From Coenobita brevimanus (lineage: Eukaryota; Arthropoda; Malacostraca; Decapoda; Coenobitidae): a stretch of 64,000 nt of DNA. Under the pieces are notes generated by a model. The model worked only from the letters and a program-made list of their open reading frames with translations. It was not told the DNA's origin and made no database searches. The stretch lies in assembly GCA_032717465.1 (NCBI GenBank), contig CM064671.1:53631991-53695990 (forward strand), in the 5' to 3' direction. The translations under genes were made by a program, and so were the position numbers. This document shows, one piece after another, positions 24,846-36,900 of the stretch; within the stretch, counting starts at the first letter, position 1; each line of letters starts with the position of its first letter.

Positions 24846-24936
24846 CTCTTCCATCACCATTCCCACCATTCCATTCCAGGAGCCATCAAGCAATTTTACT
24901 CCAAACGTTCCCACTCGGGGTAGTACATATGTATAC
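24846..24936 (-). CDS. IR exon: S1 segment
   Basis: A 91-base exon found by phase and motif. The acceptor TTCTTCACCAG precedes 24936 and the donor GTAAG follows 24846. One base completes the threonine codon begun at 26912, then 30 codons read YTYVLPRVGTFGVKLLDGSW and on to NGMVGMVMEE. This is the usual IR S1 context (NFTYT...W/FGV...DGSWNGMVGM), and it ends in phase 0 as required by exon 24394-24094. Confidence 0.87.
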
Positions 24937-25590
24937 CTGGTGAAGAAATCATTCATAGTTCAGTATTATACAACCAAATACTCAGTATGTAACATAGTTT
25001 TCCTCCACTAGAGTTCCTAAAGAATATGGGCATTCCATGTCGTACAAGTGCTGCTGTACCGGTGGCAATATTAGTGAAAAAAAAAAAGTTTCCTAAACTC
25101 CTGCCTCCGTGCAGTCAACAGCCAGGTCCATCTAATTCACAGACGATAAGACTCAATAGAATACAAGTATAAGTACATGCTCTGGGCAGATTGCCATGAT
25201 GATAATGGGCAATAAGAAAAAAAAAGTTGGATGCAAACATGTGCATGTTTTGTGGTTTTACCTTAGACCCCATGAATTCCTTTAGGAAATCTAATTTTAA
25301 AAAACTTAAAAGGGTGTCTGTGGCTCTTGTCTCAATGAACAGTTGTACTATGTTTGATGCAAATTCACGGAGAAACGGGGAATGGTACCAAGTTAAAAAG
25401 GTATTTGAAAGAGAAGAAGAATGAACAGGGGAAGTAAAGTAGGTCTTCACACTTTGGTGTGGGTACCTAATTATATTTATCAGAACTGCAATATATTAAC
25501 ATGGTTACTAAAGACGCAAACCTTAATGAATGTGAACTGGGGAAACCAATGTTGAAGGTATTGTTGGGAGCAAATAAGATTATGGAATAG

Positions 25591-25656
<66 letters not shown>

Positions 25657-26911
25657 TGAGTACTAATATGCTCATTAGCTGGCGACCCCATATCATGCCG
25701 AGCGTAAAGGCTGATTTTGATACCTGACTGAAGTTGAAAATGGAAAATGGGCCGTGATTTCGTCAGTATATTTGCTTTACTGCTAGAAAGTTCTAGCTAA
25801 GTACATTATTTAAATACAACGGAACTGATTCTGTCTGAGCATTTCCTTATACTAGCAAATATAAATCAATGGAAGGTCAAAACAGGCTTGGGAGAACGTG
25901 GTTGCATTGTACTGTACATGGTTTCACAGCTCCTAGGGCGCTAGGGCTAAACAGGTTCACTGACAGAATGGTAAGACTTATTGCAAAGTGTATGTCGAGG
26001 AGACAACATAAAACCAATATCGAAAGCAAAAGAATGGTGAATGTAGTGGTTTAACACGGGTAAATCATATGTAATTGCCTTGGTTTAATCTGTAAGATAT
26101 TCTATTACGGTTTTGACATTACCTGACTTATTTTATGGCAGGAGCTTATTCCATACATATTCCTTGTGATAAAGGAAGATTTGGGTGACCAAACATTGGA
26201 GCATATAAGTGATTTCACCCAATATCTAGTGTACAGGTATTAGCACTTAAAAAGGGTACTAGAAGTTTGGAGTAAGCACTGGAGCTCTGACATTTGTTAA
26301 GCTTTTTGGAACTGCATAATGTTGCTCAAGCTCTACATTTGTTTTTATTTTATATATGGCCTTAATGATGAGAAACTGACCTTGCTCTCTGTAACCGTCA
26401 CTATATATTATCACCGAACTTCAACACTTAATAATAATTACAGATGTAGAGCTTGAACCTTGGTGGCAAACAAGAATTTGTTTATATAGTGTCTACCAAT
26501 CTAAGAAGACAGGCACTGATAACCAGGTTTACACACAGTATCACAGCCAACTGCTCATCATAGAGACAAACATTCGGAACACAAGTCTTTGCACTGGAAA
26601 ACAAGGCTTTGTTCAATGTGAAACTCAGGCTATGAGTTTCCACCCCTCCCACACACACACCAGAGCGAAGGTAGGAGGGTGAGCAGTGCGCCTGTTCACG
26701 AAAGTGTAATATCCACAAAATGTTGCTTACATTCAGTTCGAACTGCGAAAATATAATTTTCAGTGTCTGTGTGCAAATAGGCCCATGCTTATTCTTTGTG
26801 AAAAAGTTTGCAAAGATATATAATTATTTTCAGTGCTTACTTTGCAAAAATTATCTTTTCTATTGACAAACTGTGCAGATCTCATTATTTGATGCATCTT
26901 TCAACACTTAC
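24937..26911. other. Intron sequence of the IR gene
   Basis: No gene. It contains a GT microsatellite at 25592-25652. A pair of inverted 12-mers, CAAGCTCTACAT near 26328 and ATGTAGAGCTTG near 26443, was noticed but no element limits were found. Confidence 0.6.
25592..25652. repeat. GT microsatellite
   Basis: About 30 uninterrupted GT units. Confidence 0.96.
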
Positions 26912-27070
26912 GTAAAATTCATCCCCTGTGCTATATAGTCCACAATACTATTCACACCTCCTTTGAATACGAGTCGTCTACCATCCTTAGCCGTATCATC
27001 CTTCACCGAGAATATTTCATTGTGAGGCAGGCTGGTGATGGCAACTGCTAGGTTCGGGGCTGAGATGAAT
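26912..27070 (-). CDS. IR exon: S1 segment
   Basis: The acceptor TAATACACAG precedes 27070 and the donor GTAAGTG follows 26912. The 159 bases hold one completing base, 52 codons and two leftover bases. The peptide begins FISAPNLAVAITSLPHNEIF and ends GGVNSIVDYIAQGMNFT. The APNL-A-A pattern and the terminal D-I/Y-I-A...LNFT motif are typical of S1 in crustacean IRs. Confidence 0.87.
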
Positions 27071-27327
27071 CTGTGTATTACAACAGTTAGCAGATTACAG
27101 TGAGTCCTAGTCAACAGTCATCTTTCCTGAAGATGATTTTCTTTTCCAAGTTCACCGTAAATTACTTGAAACCTGTGCTTTCCATACGCCTGTCCTACAG
27201 TCTTTGATATACTGATTTAAATTACTTTGTGTGCAGGAAGAATGAAATGTGAAAACAGAGGAAGATTTGACATTTTTCTCATTCACCACTGAATTTCCAT
27301 TCATTACTAAACCTCTTGCATACTTAC

Positions 27328-27456
27328 TTTAAAAATTTGTCAGGGAAGATTGGAAGACGAGATGTGAGAGTGAGTCCTGTACGGTTAGACCATGTTGCCA
27401 CTCGCAGTGGTTTTCTCCCTGGGGAAGCATAAGGCAGCTGCACTCGCATGGTTACC
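27328..27456 (-). CDS. IR exon: start of S1 ligand-binding lobe
   Basis: The acceptor is TCTCTCTCTCAG before 27456, where a long TC tract (plus-strand GA repeat) is the polypyrimidine tract. The donor GTAAGT follows 27328. The 129 bases hold one completing base, 42 codons and two leftover bases. The peptide VTMRVQLPYASPGRKPLRVA then TWSNRTGLTLTSRLPIFPDK shows the LRVATW and LPIFPDKF motifs that open S1 in this family. Phases match exons 45758 and 27070. Confidence 0.87.

Positions 27457-27510
<54 letters not shown>
27457..27510. repeat. GA microsatellite abutting an IR splice acceptor
   Basis: About 26 GA units; on the minus strand a TC tract ending exactly in the CAG acceptor of the IR exon 27456-27328. 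Confidence 0.95.
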
Positions 27511-27513
<3 letters not shown>

Positions 27514-28735
27514 CCACATATTACAGTTTTGATCTAGTAGTCCAGTGGTATATAAAGACGAATTTACTAATTAATTAATCCACATATTAAAACTAGTAAG
27601 AAACAAAGGAACACTTGGCCAGCATTGGCCCGTGTTAATATGCAGTTATGACGAAGAGGTTAGTTTGCAATTAATAAGACAGTCTCAACAAATAAATACT
27701 TAACAAGACAAAGGTCACCTTCAATAGATGATCTTACACACAAATGACACCTTCAGTAGGTGCTCTAACTCATACGGTGATTTAAGGGGAAATGAGTTAT
27801 TATTTACTGACAATGCACTTAAAATGAACCATTCTAGCTCACAGGCTATTCCTGTTAACTAACTTTACAGTGCTCTGCCGTGCCTTTCATTTCATATTTT
27901 CGGCAGTTGCAGCAAAATGCAAGTGAACGGAGAACTACATGCACAACATGTGCACCTCGGACATATTCAAATCTAGGAACACAACAGACACCGCCAAAAG
28001 CTCCTCACTCGTATTTCAGAAATGTCGTGGAACTCACTGAGTAGGCTAAGTGGGTGACAGACACAGTTTGGGACACAAACATGATTTTGGTGGCCTTGTG
28101 AGTGCGACAAAAATAATGTAAAATTGCTGTAGCAATTTAATTTTAATAGTATCAGTTGGCTTCACACCTATTGGTGCTTTCAGGTCCTGCCAGTTTCCTT
28201 GCTTGTTGGAGGCTGGCGAGCCTCAAATCTTCAGTGCAAGTCTTTAAATTTTCGTGGCTGAAACCGTGTGAGACGTGTGCCAGACTCTCTTACAGCTAAG
28301 TGTGTGTTATAGTGTTTTTTTTTTCTTTTTTCAGTATTGATTCTCCTCCACCCAGTCCACATTGCTTCGAGTACAGGGTCAAACAGATTATGCGGGACAC
28401 AGCCACATACTGCTCCCTGGAATCACTCCATGGTTCCTTCCGGAGGTTCAGGTCAGTTGAGATTTTTGAAGGCACCAAGTCCTGAGTAAGCACTAAGTTT
28501 CCAGTCTCTTTCCAAACTCTTCATCAGTTATTCTTGGAACTTGTGCCCTTGAATATACAGATGGTTCGAAGTCGGACATGAGTGTTGAATATGGGTTAAG
28601 GTAATAGAAAAGAGAGGGGCCGGACGCCATGAGGCGCTGGCCCACAATGTTCATCTCAATAAGTTAGGCGCCAGTGGTGGGCATTTTTTTTTTTTTTTTG
28701 CCTATCGACCATTGAGGCCGGAGCCTCTGGTCATT
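27511..28735. other. Intron sequence of the IR gene
   Basis: No recognisable gene. T-runs occur at 28316-28331 and 28686-28701. A GC-rich piece at 28615-28690 (GGCCGGACGCCATGAGGCGC and following) may be a retroposon end. Confidence 0.5.
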
Positions 28736-28737
28736 AA

Positions 28738-28860
28738 GGCAAATATATATGCATGTATATATACTGAGACATATATACATACATATACGAACATATATAT
28801 ATACATACATACATACATACACACATCCATGCATATGAACATTCACACTTTCATGCACAC

Positions 28861-28898
<38 letters not shown>

Positions 28899-28900
28899 AT
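28738..28900. repeat. ATAC/TA compound microsatellite
   Basis: ATAT and CATACATA units from 28740, with a TA tract at about 28864-28895, followed by T-rich sequence to about 28975. Confidence 0.9.
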
Positions 28901-29095
28901 TTTTATTTTATTATTTTTTTTTGTATTTTTATTTTTATTATTTTTTTGGTAATTTTTTATATTTTTAACCTTATATTACTTATAAACAAAAATGCCTAAT
29001 ATAAAGACCCTAAAACTAATCACCTAACAGACAAATCGCTAACCTATACTAAGTCCTAAGAGACAAATAACTAGACCTACACTAATGGTAAAATA

Positions 29096-29195
29096 GCCTC
29101 GACCAAGAGAACACCATCGACTGCAGATATGTAGTGTCTTTCTACATTACATACCTGCAGTCATCACCTGGTGCCTGTCAGTCGAGGCACAACCT
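29096..29195. repeat. Imperfect inverted repeat, arms about 45 bp
   Basis: AGCCTCGAC...CACCATCGACTGCAGATATGTAGTG is followed, after a loop of about six bases (TCTTTC), by CATTACATACCTGCAGTC...GTGCCTGTCAGTCGAGGCA. GACTGCAG-TATGTA-TG and GCCTCGAC pair across the loop. Confidence 0.75.
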
Positions 29196-29466
29196 AATAC
29201 AGGGGACATCAATATATGAAAGGCAACCAGACGAGTCAGGAACATTTCCATATACGTCAGCTGTCGGCCCTAATTAGAATAACTTAAGCAAGATGGTATA
29301 ATGTATTTACATAATTTATGCAAAAAGTGAAGAACCTCGCCCAGCAGACCACCATCAGTTCACCAAATATCCTATTATACATAGACACTGCATTATTCAC
29401 GTTACCACAATCACCTTCCTTAGGTGGCAACCTATAGTAGTAGTTTTCCATCCTTTTGGTATAAAT

Positions 29467-29468
<2 letters not shown>

Positions 29469-29518
<50 letters not shown>
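29469..29518. repeat. AC microsatellite
   Basis: About 25 AC units. Confidence 0.96.
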
Positions 29519-29589
29519 GAAATATTTTTATGGAACGCCTACTTTCGTATAAATGGCAATGTAATATCAGTCTATATATATATATTCCA

Positions 29590-29985
29590 TCATCCAATCC
29601 TACAATGCCCTATGAGGAGTGTATGAGCCCAGGGCTAGGCAGTTGATTGCGACATTTAAGATGAGAGTGACCAGCCTCACTCATCCCTGAGTGGCATTAC
29701 ATGAGCAGTCAACCCCAACCACCCCTTGGATATAAATCTTCACCCGCTCAATCCGATTGGAGCCCAATACTTACCCACTAAACCACCAGGCGCCAAAACT
29801 TGGTTATATGGTTATCACCCAGCGTAAATGGTTTCCTGGTGTATAGGAAACCATTTAGCTTGTCACTTAGTGTAGAGTCACCCACAGGCAGAAGGAAGAG
29901 GAAAGAATGAAGGAAAGAAAGACAGAAGAGGGAGTGTAAAGTTACCCGTAGGCATTTGGACAAGGAAAGAATGAAAGGATGGAAG
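29590..29985 (-). mobile_element. SINE-like element (SINE-1), minus-strand copy
   Basis: Collinear in reverse with 37215-37655. On the minus strand, the first part (29985-29795) is rich in AG on the plus strand and includes a hairpin AAATGGTTTCCTG...AGGAAACCATTT. From 29794 follows a tRNA-like head GGCGCCTGGTGGTTTAGTGG (A box) with a B-box-like segment near 29735 (GATTTATATCC). The body contains ATGCCACTCAGGGATGAGTG, and the tail GGATTGGATGATGGAATATA at about 29590 runs into a TA repeat. The LINE open frame at 29979 abuts its 5' side. Confidence 0.75.
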
Positions 29986-29989
29986 GAAA

Positions 29990-31497
29990 GAAGGATGGAG
30001 TGGAGAAAGCAGTAAAACAGTTAAAGAATAACAAGGCACCAGGGGAGGATGGTTTATTTCCGGAAATGTTTAAAGTGGAGGGGGATAGATTAATAATGAT
30101 CTTGACCAAGCTATTCAATAAGATATGGGTGACGGGGTTACTACCATCAGTTTGGAAGAATGGTGTAATTGTTAAAATTCCGAAGAAGGGAGACCTGAGT
30201 GAATGTGGTAATTGGAGGGGAATCTCTTTGTCACCGATAGCTTTGAAAGTTTTCAGTAGAGTGTTGTTAAATAGGTTGGAGCCAGTGGTTGAGGGTATTC
30301 TGAGGGATGAACAGGCTGGTTTTAGAAAGGGACGTGGTTGCAATGATCATATCTTTATAGTTAGGCATTTGATGCAGCAAGTTAATGAAATGAGAGTACC
30401 GTTAAGTCTTTGTTTTGTTGATTTTGAAAAGGCTTTTGATAGTGTTTCGAGAGAGACTATGGGGAAGATCATGAGACATTATGGAATACCAGAGGAGTTT
30501 GTGAGGGTCATTATGAACATGCATGGGGACACATTTTGTAAAGTGATGGTTGATGGTTGTCTGAGTGATTTGTTTGAAGTCAAGTCCGGAGTAATTCAAG
30601 GTGGTGTTCTATCGCCTTTATTATTTATATTGGTCATTGATTACATTATGAAACGTGTTGGAACAGAAACCGGTGCAGGTATACTTTGGGGAGAGAACAG
30701 GAAACTTTTGGATTTAGATTATGCAGATGATATAGTTTTGATTTGTGATGGGCCAGAAGAGATGCAGAGAGTGTTGGACTGTTTGGTGAGTGAAGGTCGC
30801 AAGGTGGGTTTGGTTATTAATTGTGGAAAAACTGAAATAATCAATATGAATATGGAAAATGCGCAGGAATGTGTAATTGGAGTTATGGTTGTAAAGCAAG
30901 TTCATAGGTTTAAATATTTAGGTACTTATTTAGCCAAGGATGGTTCTTTGAACTTTGAATTCGAGGAAAAGTTAAAGAAGGCTAATCAGACAATGGGAAT
31001 GCTTAAAAATATTTGGAATAATAACAATTCTTCTGTTCATACAAAAATCAAACTTTATAAGGTAATGGTTAGGAGTATCTTAATTTATGGACACGAGTCT
31101 TGGTACAGCACAGTGACTATGGAAAATAAATTCTTGGTGTTTGAAAATAAAGCACTTAGAAGAATATTAGGAGTTAAGTGGTGGGAAAGGATACCAAATA
31201 GTAGAATTAGAGAAATAACGGGAGTGCAGCCGATCGATGAATATGTTAGATTCTCACGATGGAAGTGGCTAGGACATGTGTATAGGAGACAGGGAATAGT
31301 ACGAGGTACACCAGGGTGGGTGGCACTTGGTAGGAGAGGTAGAGGAAGGCCAAAAGAGACGTGGGTGAGGACAATGAGACGGGAAGCTGGAGATGAGTGT
31401 TGGGGAGATCTTGAGGAGTTAGCACAAGATAGGATGTGGTGGTGTGAGTTCATCGAGGCCCTATGCATCCCCGAGGGTGCCACAGGAAATGATTGAT
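29990..31497 (+). mobile_element. RTE-like LINE, 5'-truncated, uninterrupted RT frame (LINE-C)
   Basis: An open frame of 505 codons starting at ATG 29979 encodes a reverse transcriptase. Recognisable motifs are KAVKQLKNNKAPGEDGLFPE, WRGISLSPIALKVFSRVLLN, QAGFRKGRGCNDHIF, CFVDFEKAFDSVSRE (catalytic Asp at residue 148), SGVIQGGVLSPLLF and YADD at residues 248-251, then a thumb and C-terminal region with WKWLGHVYRRQG and GRPKETWVRTMRREAGDE. This layout fits the RTE clade. The apurinic endonuclease that should precede RT is missing, so the copy is 5'-truncated. The first ten or so codons come from flanking SINE-like purine-rich sequence, and the ATG is therefore probably not native. The 3' end reads AATGATTGATTGATATATA and passes into a TA tract. 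Absence of stops suggests a recent insertion. Confidence 0.85.

Positions 31498-31580
<83 letters not shown>
31497..31580. repeat. TA microsatellite at LINE-C 3' end
   Basis: About 41 TA units directly following the LINE-C terminal GATTGATTGA. Confidence 0.96.
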
Positions 31581-31582
<2 letters not shown>

Positions 31583-31589
31583 AGAAACT

Positions 31590-31905
31590 GTGTATGTGTC
31601 TGTCATACATTTGTTGGTTTCTTTCATAAGAACAGTAGTAGATATAGACCTTATTACTTTTCCATTAGGTTGGGGTAAGTCTAGATATTGTAACCCCCCC
31701 CCCCAAAAAAAAAGGCGTTTGTGTACGCCTCGGTGGGTTGGAAATCGGGACATGCAAAGGTGTCTGTCTGTATGTCTGTTCGTTTGTTTCACGAGAATGG
31801 TAATATATATCATCCAAATTCTTTTTACATTAGGTTGTGGTAAGTCCAGGGAGTGTAAGAAAAATCACCCCCCCCCCATTATTTATTTATTTTTTTTAGC
31901 TATCA
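31590..31905. repeat. Imperfect tandem duplication, period about 165 bp
   Basis: Copies start near 31596 and 31759: GTGTCTGTC-T, TTTGTTGG/CGTTTGTTTC, AGAA-AGTA/GGTAATA, TTTTCCATTAGGTTGGGGTAAG versus TTTTTACATTAGGTTGTGGTAAG, then a C-run. The copies are substantially diverged. Confidence 0.7.
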
Positions 31906-32075
31906 AGTACACGCGACGGCTCGAAAGTGTTGGCTATCTCGTCATATAAAGATATACAAATATAATTTTTTCAACTTTTTTGTCATAATTGGCCACTGTG
32001 CACTCAGCAACATTTTGTTATAGGAAGGCTTTAGTTAGCCCCGCAAATGTTTTTGGGCAAACACTAGTACACTTC

Positions 32076-32132
<57 letters not shown>

Positions 32133-32136
32133 CATC
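31906..32136. repeat. Unassigned sequence ending in a TA tract
   Basis: Nothing recognised at 31906-32080. A TA tract at about 32081-32130 marks the 3' end of the minus-strand LINE copy that begins at 32137. Confidence 0.6.
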
Positions 32137-33893
32137 ATCCGAACCCCTTTCCCACCCAAGGGCAGGGTGAAGAGTAGCAATGTCCAGACAGCCCAAATTT
32201 GTCCACTCCAATGGGCCACGCTTCCATTCACTCATCATTCAAGCCCCCGGAATCCTGGCTCTATCGGATACGCCAAAAACATTCACTACATTCTGTGACT
32301 TCATACAAACGTATCCGATTGAGTCAGTCCAGACGCTGCCACGTTAAAAAGGGGTAAAAAAATCCCTGATAATGCACTTCTCACAACATTCATCCAGCCA
32401 GCTCAATCTCTTGTCAGTTTCGCAGCCTCACCGACTTCCAAACCACTCTTCCTCACACACTTATCTATCATATCCCTCCTCCTTCTCTTTGGCCTACCTC
32501 GCGTCCTCCCTCCTGCAAATTCGCTCAGATATACCTTTTTCACCACTCTATTGTTATCCATTCTCCCCACATGACCATACCATCTCAGTACACTCTGATT
32601 CTGGTGTCCACCGACTTCCTCACTCCGCACCTTTCACGGATCACATTATTTCGTATCCTATCCACTCTCTGTACTCCACATACATTCCTCATCAATCCCA
32701 TCTCCAATGCTCTTACTCTTGACTCTTCTTTTTCATGTCACACCATAGTCTCACATCCATATGTTAAAGTTGGCACCAACACTCCCTCATGTAAGCCTCG
32801 TGCAGCTGCGACACCGAAGCCTCTGTTTCTTATCAAGGCCTTCATTACACCAGCTACTTTTTTTCTTTGTCACTCTGCTTTGAAATTCTTCTGCACATTT
32901 GCTCTCATTCTATCACTGTACCCAAGTATTTGAACTCTCTCACCAGTTTCAGTCTCTCTCCATTCACTGTAACATTACGCGGGGAGTCACCTTCTCTCTC
33001 TCAATAACCATCATTTTACTCTTTTCCACATTTACTCTCAAGGCACGACGCTTACAGACATCAGCAAATCTCTGCACTAGCCTAACAAGTTCTTATCCGG
33101 TACTTGCAAGCAGTACTGCGTCATCAACATACAACAAATTTGAGATATCCATCCATCACCCTAAGTCTACTAATACCAAGTCGGTTCACTTTCCATCAGA
33201 GCTCAGGGAGGCGTGGCTTGTGTGTGACGTCAGTTGGCTTAAGTAACAGAAAATGTATAAAACCGCCGATTCAAAATAAATATTTATAACAAGGGAAAAT
33301 GAAGCAGGGGAAGAAGTGCTTCCCTCTCACCCCTACACCTTTCATCACACCCCCACACCTTCCCCCACACATTTCAGTCCCTTCCCTCACTTCACCGAAC
33401 CGAAAAAGTGTCATGGTCTGAGTAGTGGAGCAAACATCCAACCTCCAACATGGCCAGGAGTCAACTGAGGTAGTGTTTCGTGCCAGAGCCAGTCGACGTC
33501 ACTCCGATGCTCCGCCCCCTGCGCGAGCTTGGAGCCGTTTTTGAAGGAAGTGAACAGACTTGGTATTAGTAGAGTTAGCCATCACCATTCACTACCAACG
33601 CCATCCCTCTCTCCGTTACTCATGATTTTACTTCTCTCATCACACACCCTCATTCATATATATATTGAACAACCATAAGGACATCAAACGACGTTGTCGC
33701 ACGCCCACACCGATCGTGAACCATTCAGTTAGATGCCCATTAACCCTTACACTTGCTTCGCAACCATCATGAAAACTCTTGACAGCACCCAGCAGCATAC
33801 CACCTACATCATACATTCGCAAAACTGTCCACAATCCCTCTCTGTTTACTTTGTCGTATGTATTTTTCCAGATCTATGAATCCCATATATGCA
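32137..33893 (-). mobile_element. Degenerate RTE-like LINE (relative of LINE-D), split by a MITE
   Basis: Minus-strand fragments of an RTE-type reverse transcriptase. 33890-33640 encode YDKVNREGLWTVLRMYDVGG then SFHDGCEASVRVNG and LWLFNIYMNEGV. 33060-32740 correspond to the palm/thumb. 32630-32403 encode SVLRWYGHVGRMDNNRVVKK and GGRTRGRPKRRRRDMIDK, the C-terminal block. A 400-bp terminal-inverted-repeat insertion (33170-33569) interrupts it. The 3' end at about 32137 (GGGTGGGAAAGGGGTTCGG, minus strand) is followed by a TA tract. Many stops make it a fossil. Confidence 0.75.
33170..33569. mobile_element. 400-bp MITE with TA target duplication
   Basis: The left end CTAATACCAAGTCGGTTCAC (from 33170) and the right end GTGAACAGACTTGGTATTAG (to 33569) are inverted repeats with one or two mismatches, flanked by TA on both sides (33168-33169 and 33570-33571). 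The interior lacks coding potential and has a TATAAAA-like site near 33255. TA target duplication suggests a Tc1/mariner or pogo relative, but the transposase family cannot be fixed. Confidence 0.7.
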
Positions 33894-33894
<1 letters not shown>

Positions 33895-33981
<87 letters not shown>

Positions 33982-33982
33982 T
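33895..33982. repeat. TA microsatellite at LINE-D 3' end
   Basis: About 40 TA units (one interruption near 33969) immediately beyond the 3' end of the minus-strand LINE-D copy. Confidence 0.95.
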
Positions 33983-36900
33983 GCCAGACGCCTCAATCCC
34001 GTTTGGGGTGGCCACAAACAAATCGCCTCCAAGTCGCCCTGTCCCCCGCCATTTCACTGCCCTGCTCCCAACTCACACACCCCTCTCTCATATACCTCTC
34101 CACCCCATCCCTCCATCTCATCCTCGGCCTCCCCCTCCCTCTTTCCCCCTCCACCTCACTCACATACACTCTCTTCGTCAGTCTTTCATCCTCCATCCTC
34201 TCCACATGGCCAAACCATCTCAGTGTGTTCCTCATAACGTAACGCTTCCTATCACATCCACATCAACACCACAACGCTCCTTTATATCCTCATTCGTCAG
34301 CCTGTCTCTCCATGTGACTCCACAGGCTCCTCTTAAATAACTCATTTCCACTGCTCTCACTCTTCACTTGTGTCCTTCCAACAACGTCCAAGCTTCACTT
34401 CCGTACGTTAGAGTTGGCATCACAATACTGTCATGTAGCAAACTTTTTCACCTCCATGCTCACTTCCCTGTTTCTTATCACTGCTTTCAAAGAACCAGCA
34501 ACCTTTCTTCCCTGCTGTACCCTTTCAAGCACTTCACCCTCCAAACTTCCATCCTTACTCATCACACTACCCAAGTACTTAAACGTACTCACATTTTCCA
34601 ATTCCTCGCCATCCAACCTCGCTGTACATTCACTGACTTCACCTCTCTCAAAGACCATCACTTTACTCTTCCCTACATTCACCTTTAGATTCCGTTTCTT
34701 ACACACTCTCTCAAACTCATCCACCAAGCCTTGCAGCTCCCCTTCGTCTTCACTCAACAACACAGTATCATCTGCAAACAACAGTACTGGGAGTTTCCAA
34801 ACACTATCCTCTCTCACCAGGGCCATTCCAACATCCACTACCCTACCTTGTACCACTTTTATTACCCCATCCATGTACAGATTGAACAACCATGGAGACA
34901 TGACACATCCCTGTTTCAACCCAACCTTCAAAGAGAAAAATTCACTTAATTCACCATGCACACGCACTGCAGCCTTCTCACTATCGTACATACTCTTCAC
35001 AGCATTCAACAACTTCCCATCTACTCCACATATTCTTAACACTTTCCACAATCCTTGTCTATCCACCCTGTCATATGCTTTCTCCAAATCCATGAAAGCC
35101 GCATACAACTTCTTTCTCTTCTCTAGAAACTTTTCCACAAAAGATCTATGAATGAATATCTGATCTACACAACCTCTTTCCTTCCTAAAGCCTCCCTGTT
35201 CTTCTCCAACTAATTTCTCTGTTCTTTCTCTAACTCTGTCAATAAGTATCCTACCATACACTTTTCCTATTATACTAAGAAGACAAATGCCTCTATGATT
35301 ACCACACACTTCTTTTTCCCCTTTTCCTTTGTACAAGGGAATAATTATACCTGACTTCCAATCCTCCGGGACTCTACCTTCTTCCCAGGCCAATCTGCAC
35401 ATCTTCCACATCCATTCTACTACTATCTCTCCCCCATGCTTCAGCATTTCACCACACACTCCATCAATTCCTGGGGCTTTTCCTGATTTAACTTTCTTCA
35501 TTGCTTCCACAACTTCTATCCTACTGATTTCTTCCGTCTTCTCACCTCCCTCCTTCTCCCAGCCATTCCCCAGCCACTTATACTAGCATTACTTCCATCC
35601 TCTACATTCAACAATTACTTAAAGTGTTCTCTCCATCTGCTCACTTTTTCTCCCTTCTCCACTAGTAATCTACCATTTTTATCTTTCACTCCCCTGCTAA
35701 CTTCACTTCCACCCTGTCTTACTCTTTTCACCTCTCTCCAGAACATTTTCTTACAGTCCCTCCACTTTTCACTCATATTCCTACCAAATTCCTCATCCAC
35801 TCTCTTCTTACTCTCTCATACTAATCTTTTCACCTCTCTCTTTCTTTCTACATATAACTCTCTCTTCCGCCTCTCAACCTCTTCCACGCCCCAATTTCTC
35901 ATCCATTCATTGTATGCTTTCTTCTTTTGTGCCACAGCCTGTTTCACCTCTTCAGTCCACCACGCTGTTCCTTGCACCCCCCTCCGTCTTCTCTTCCTTC
36001 CACACACCACATCACATGCTGCACATATTTCTTCTGTAAATGTTCTACACACACCTTCCACGTCTCCCATCTGCTCCAATTCATATTTGCCCAATCGTTC
36101 ATCCACGTCTCTCTTATACTCTGTCTTTTTCTCACTCTTGTAACCTTTCCACTCTCTTTGCAACTACTCCTTCCTCTCGTCTTTCCCTTCTTCTCCATCT
36201 TACTTGAACTCTAATTCTGGCCACCACCAAGTAGTGGTCAGAAAGTCCACTCCCCCAACCTCTATAAACTCTTGAATCCATTACACATCTTCGCATCCTT
36301 TCATCCACACACACATAATCAATCATTGCCTTCCTTTCATTCAGTTCACCACCCACCCTTCTCATCACTCGCCATGTATACCTGTGGATCATTTTATGCC
36401 TGAAGAGGGTATTGGCTATTACCAACCCACTCCCAGCACAAATGTCCACTAACGCACTCCCATTCTCATCTATCTCAGCAGGCACACCCCACTCACCAAA
36501 TATTCCATCCACCTTCACATTCCCAACTTTACCATTCATTTCATCAATCAAAAACACTCTCTCATTCCTTCCAAACTTTTCCATGCACACTTCTACATTT
36601 GTCCAGAACTCTTCTCTCACTCTTCTAGCACGATCTTGCGTTGGCGCATACACACACACAATCGCCCACATTTGTATTCCAACTTTCAACTTTACCCACA
36701 CAATCCTTGATCCAACTGATCCATACTGTCTTATGTTCCTCTTCCATCTTTTACTCACAACTATACATACTCCTTCCTTTGCCCTCTCATTCTCACCTAC
36801 TCCTGCACATATACCCCATCCATACTCCCATTCTCTCACACTTTCTCCTCTCCATTTTGTTTCACTTATTCCACATGCATCCACTTTCGCATCCTCAAGC

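Noticed and set aside
26320..26460. Inverted 12-mers CAAGCTCTACAT / ATGTAGAGCTTG
   Set aside because: Short arms with a 100-base spacer and no target duplication; insufficient for a MITE call.
29942..30343. Minus-strand 133-codon frame
   Set aside because: Antisense of the LINE-C reverse transcriptase.
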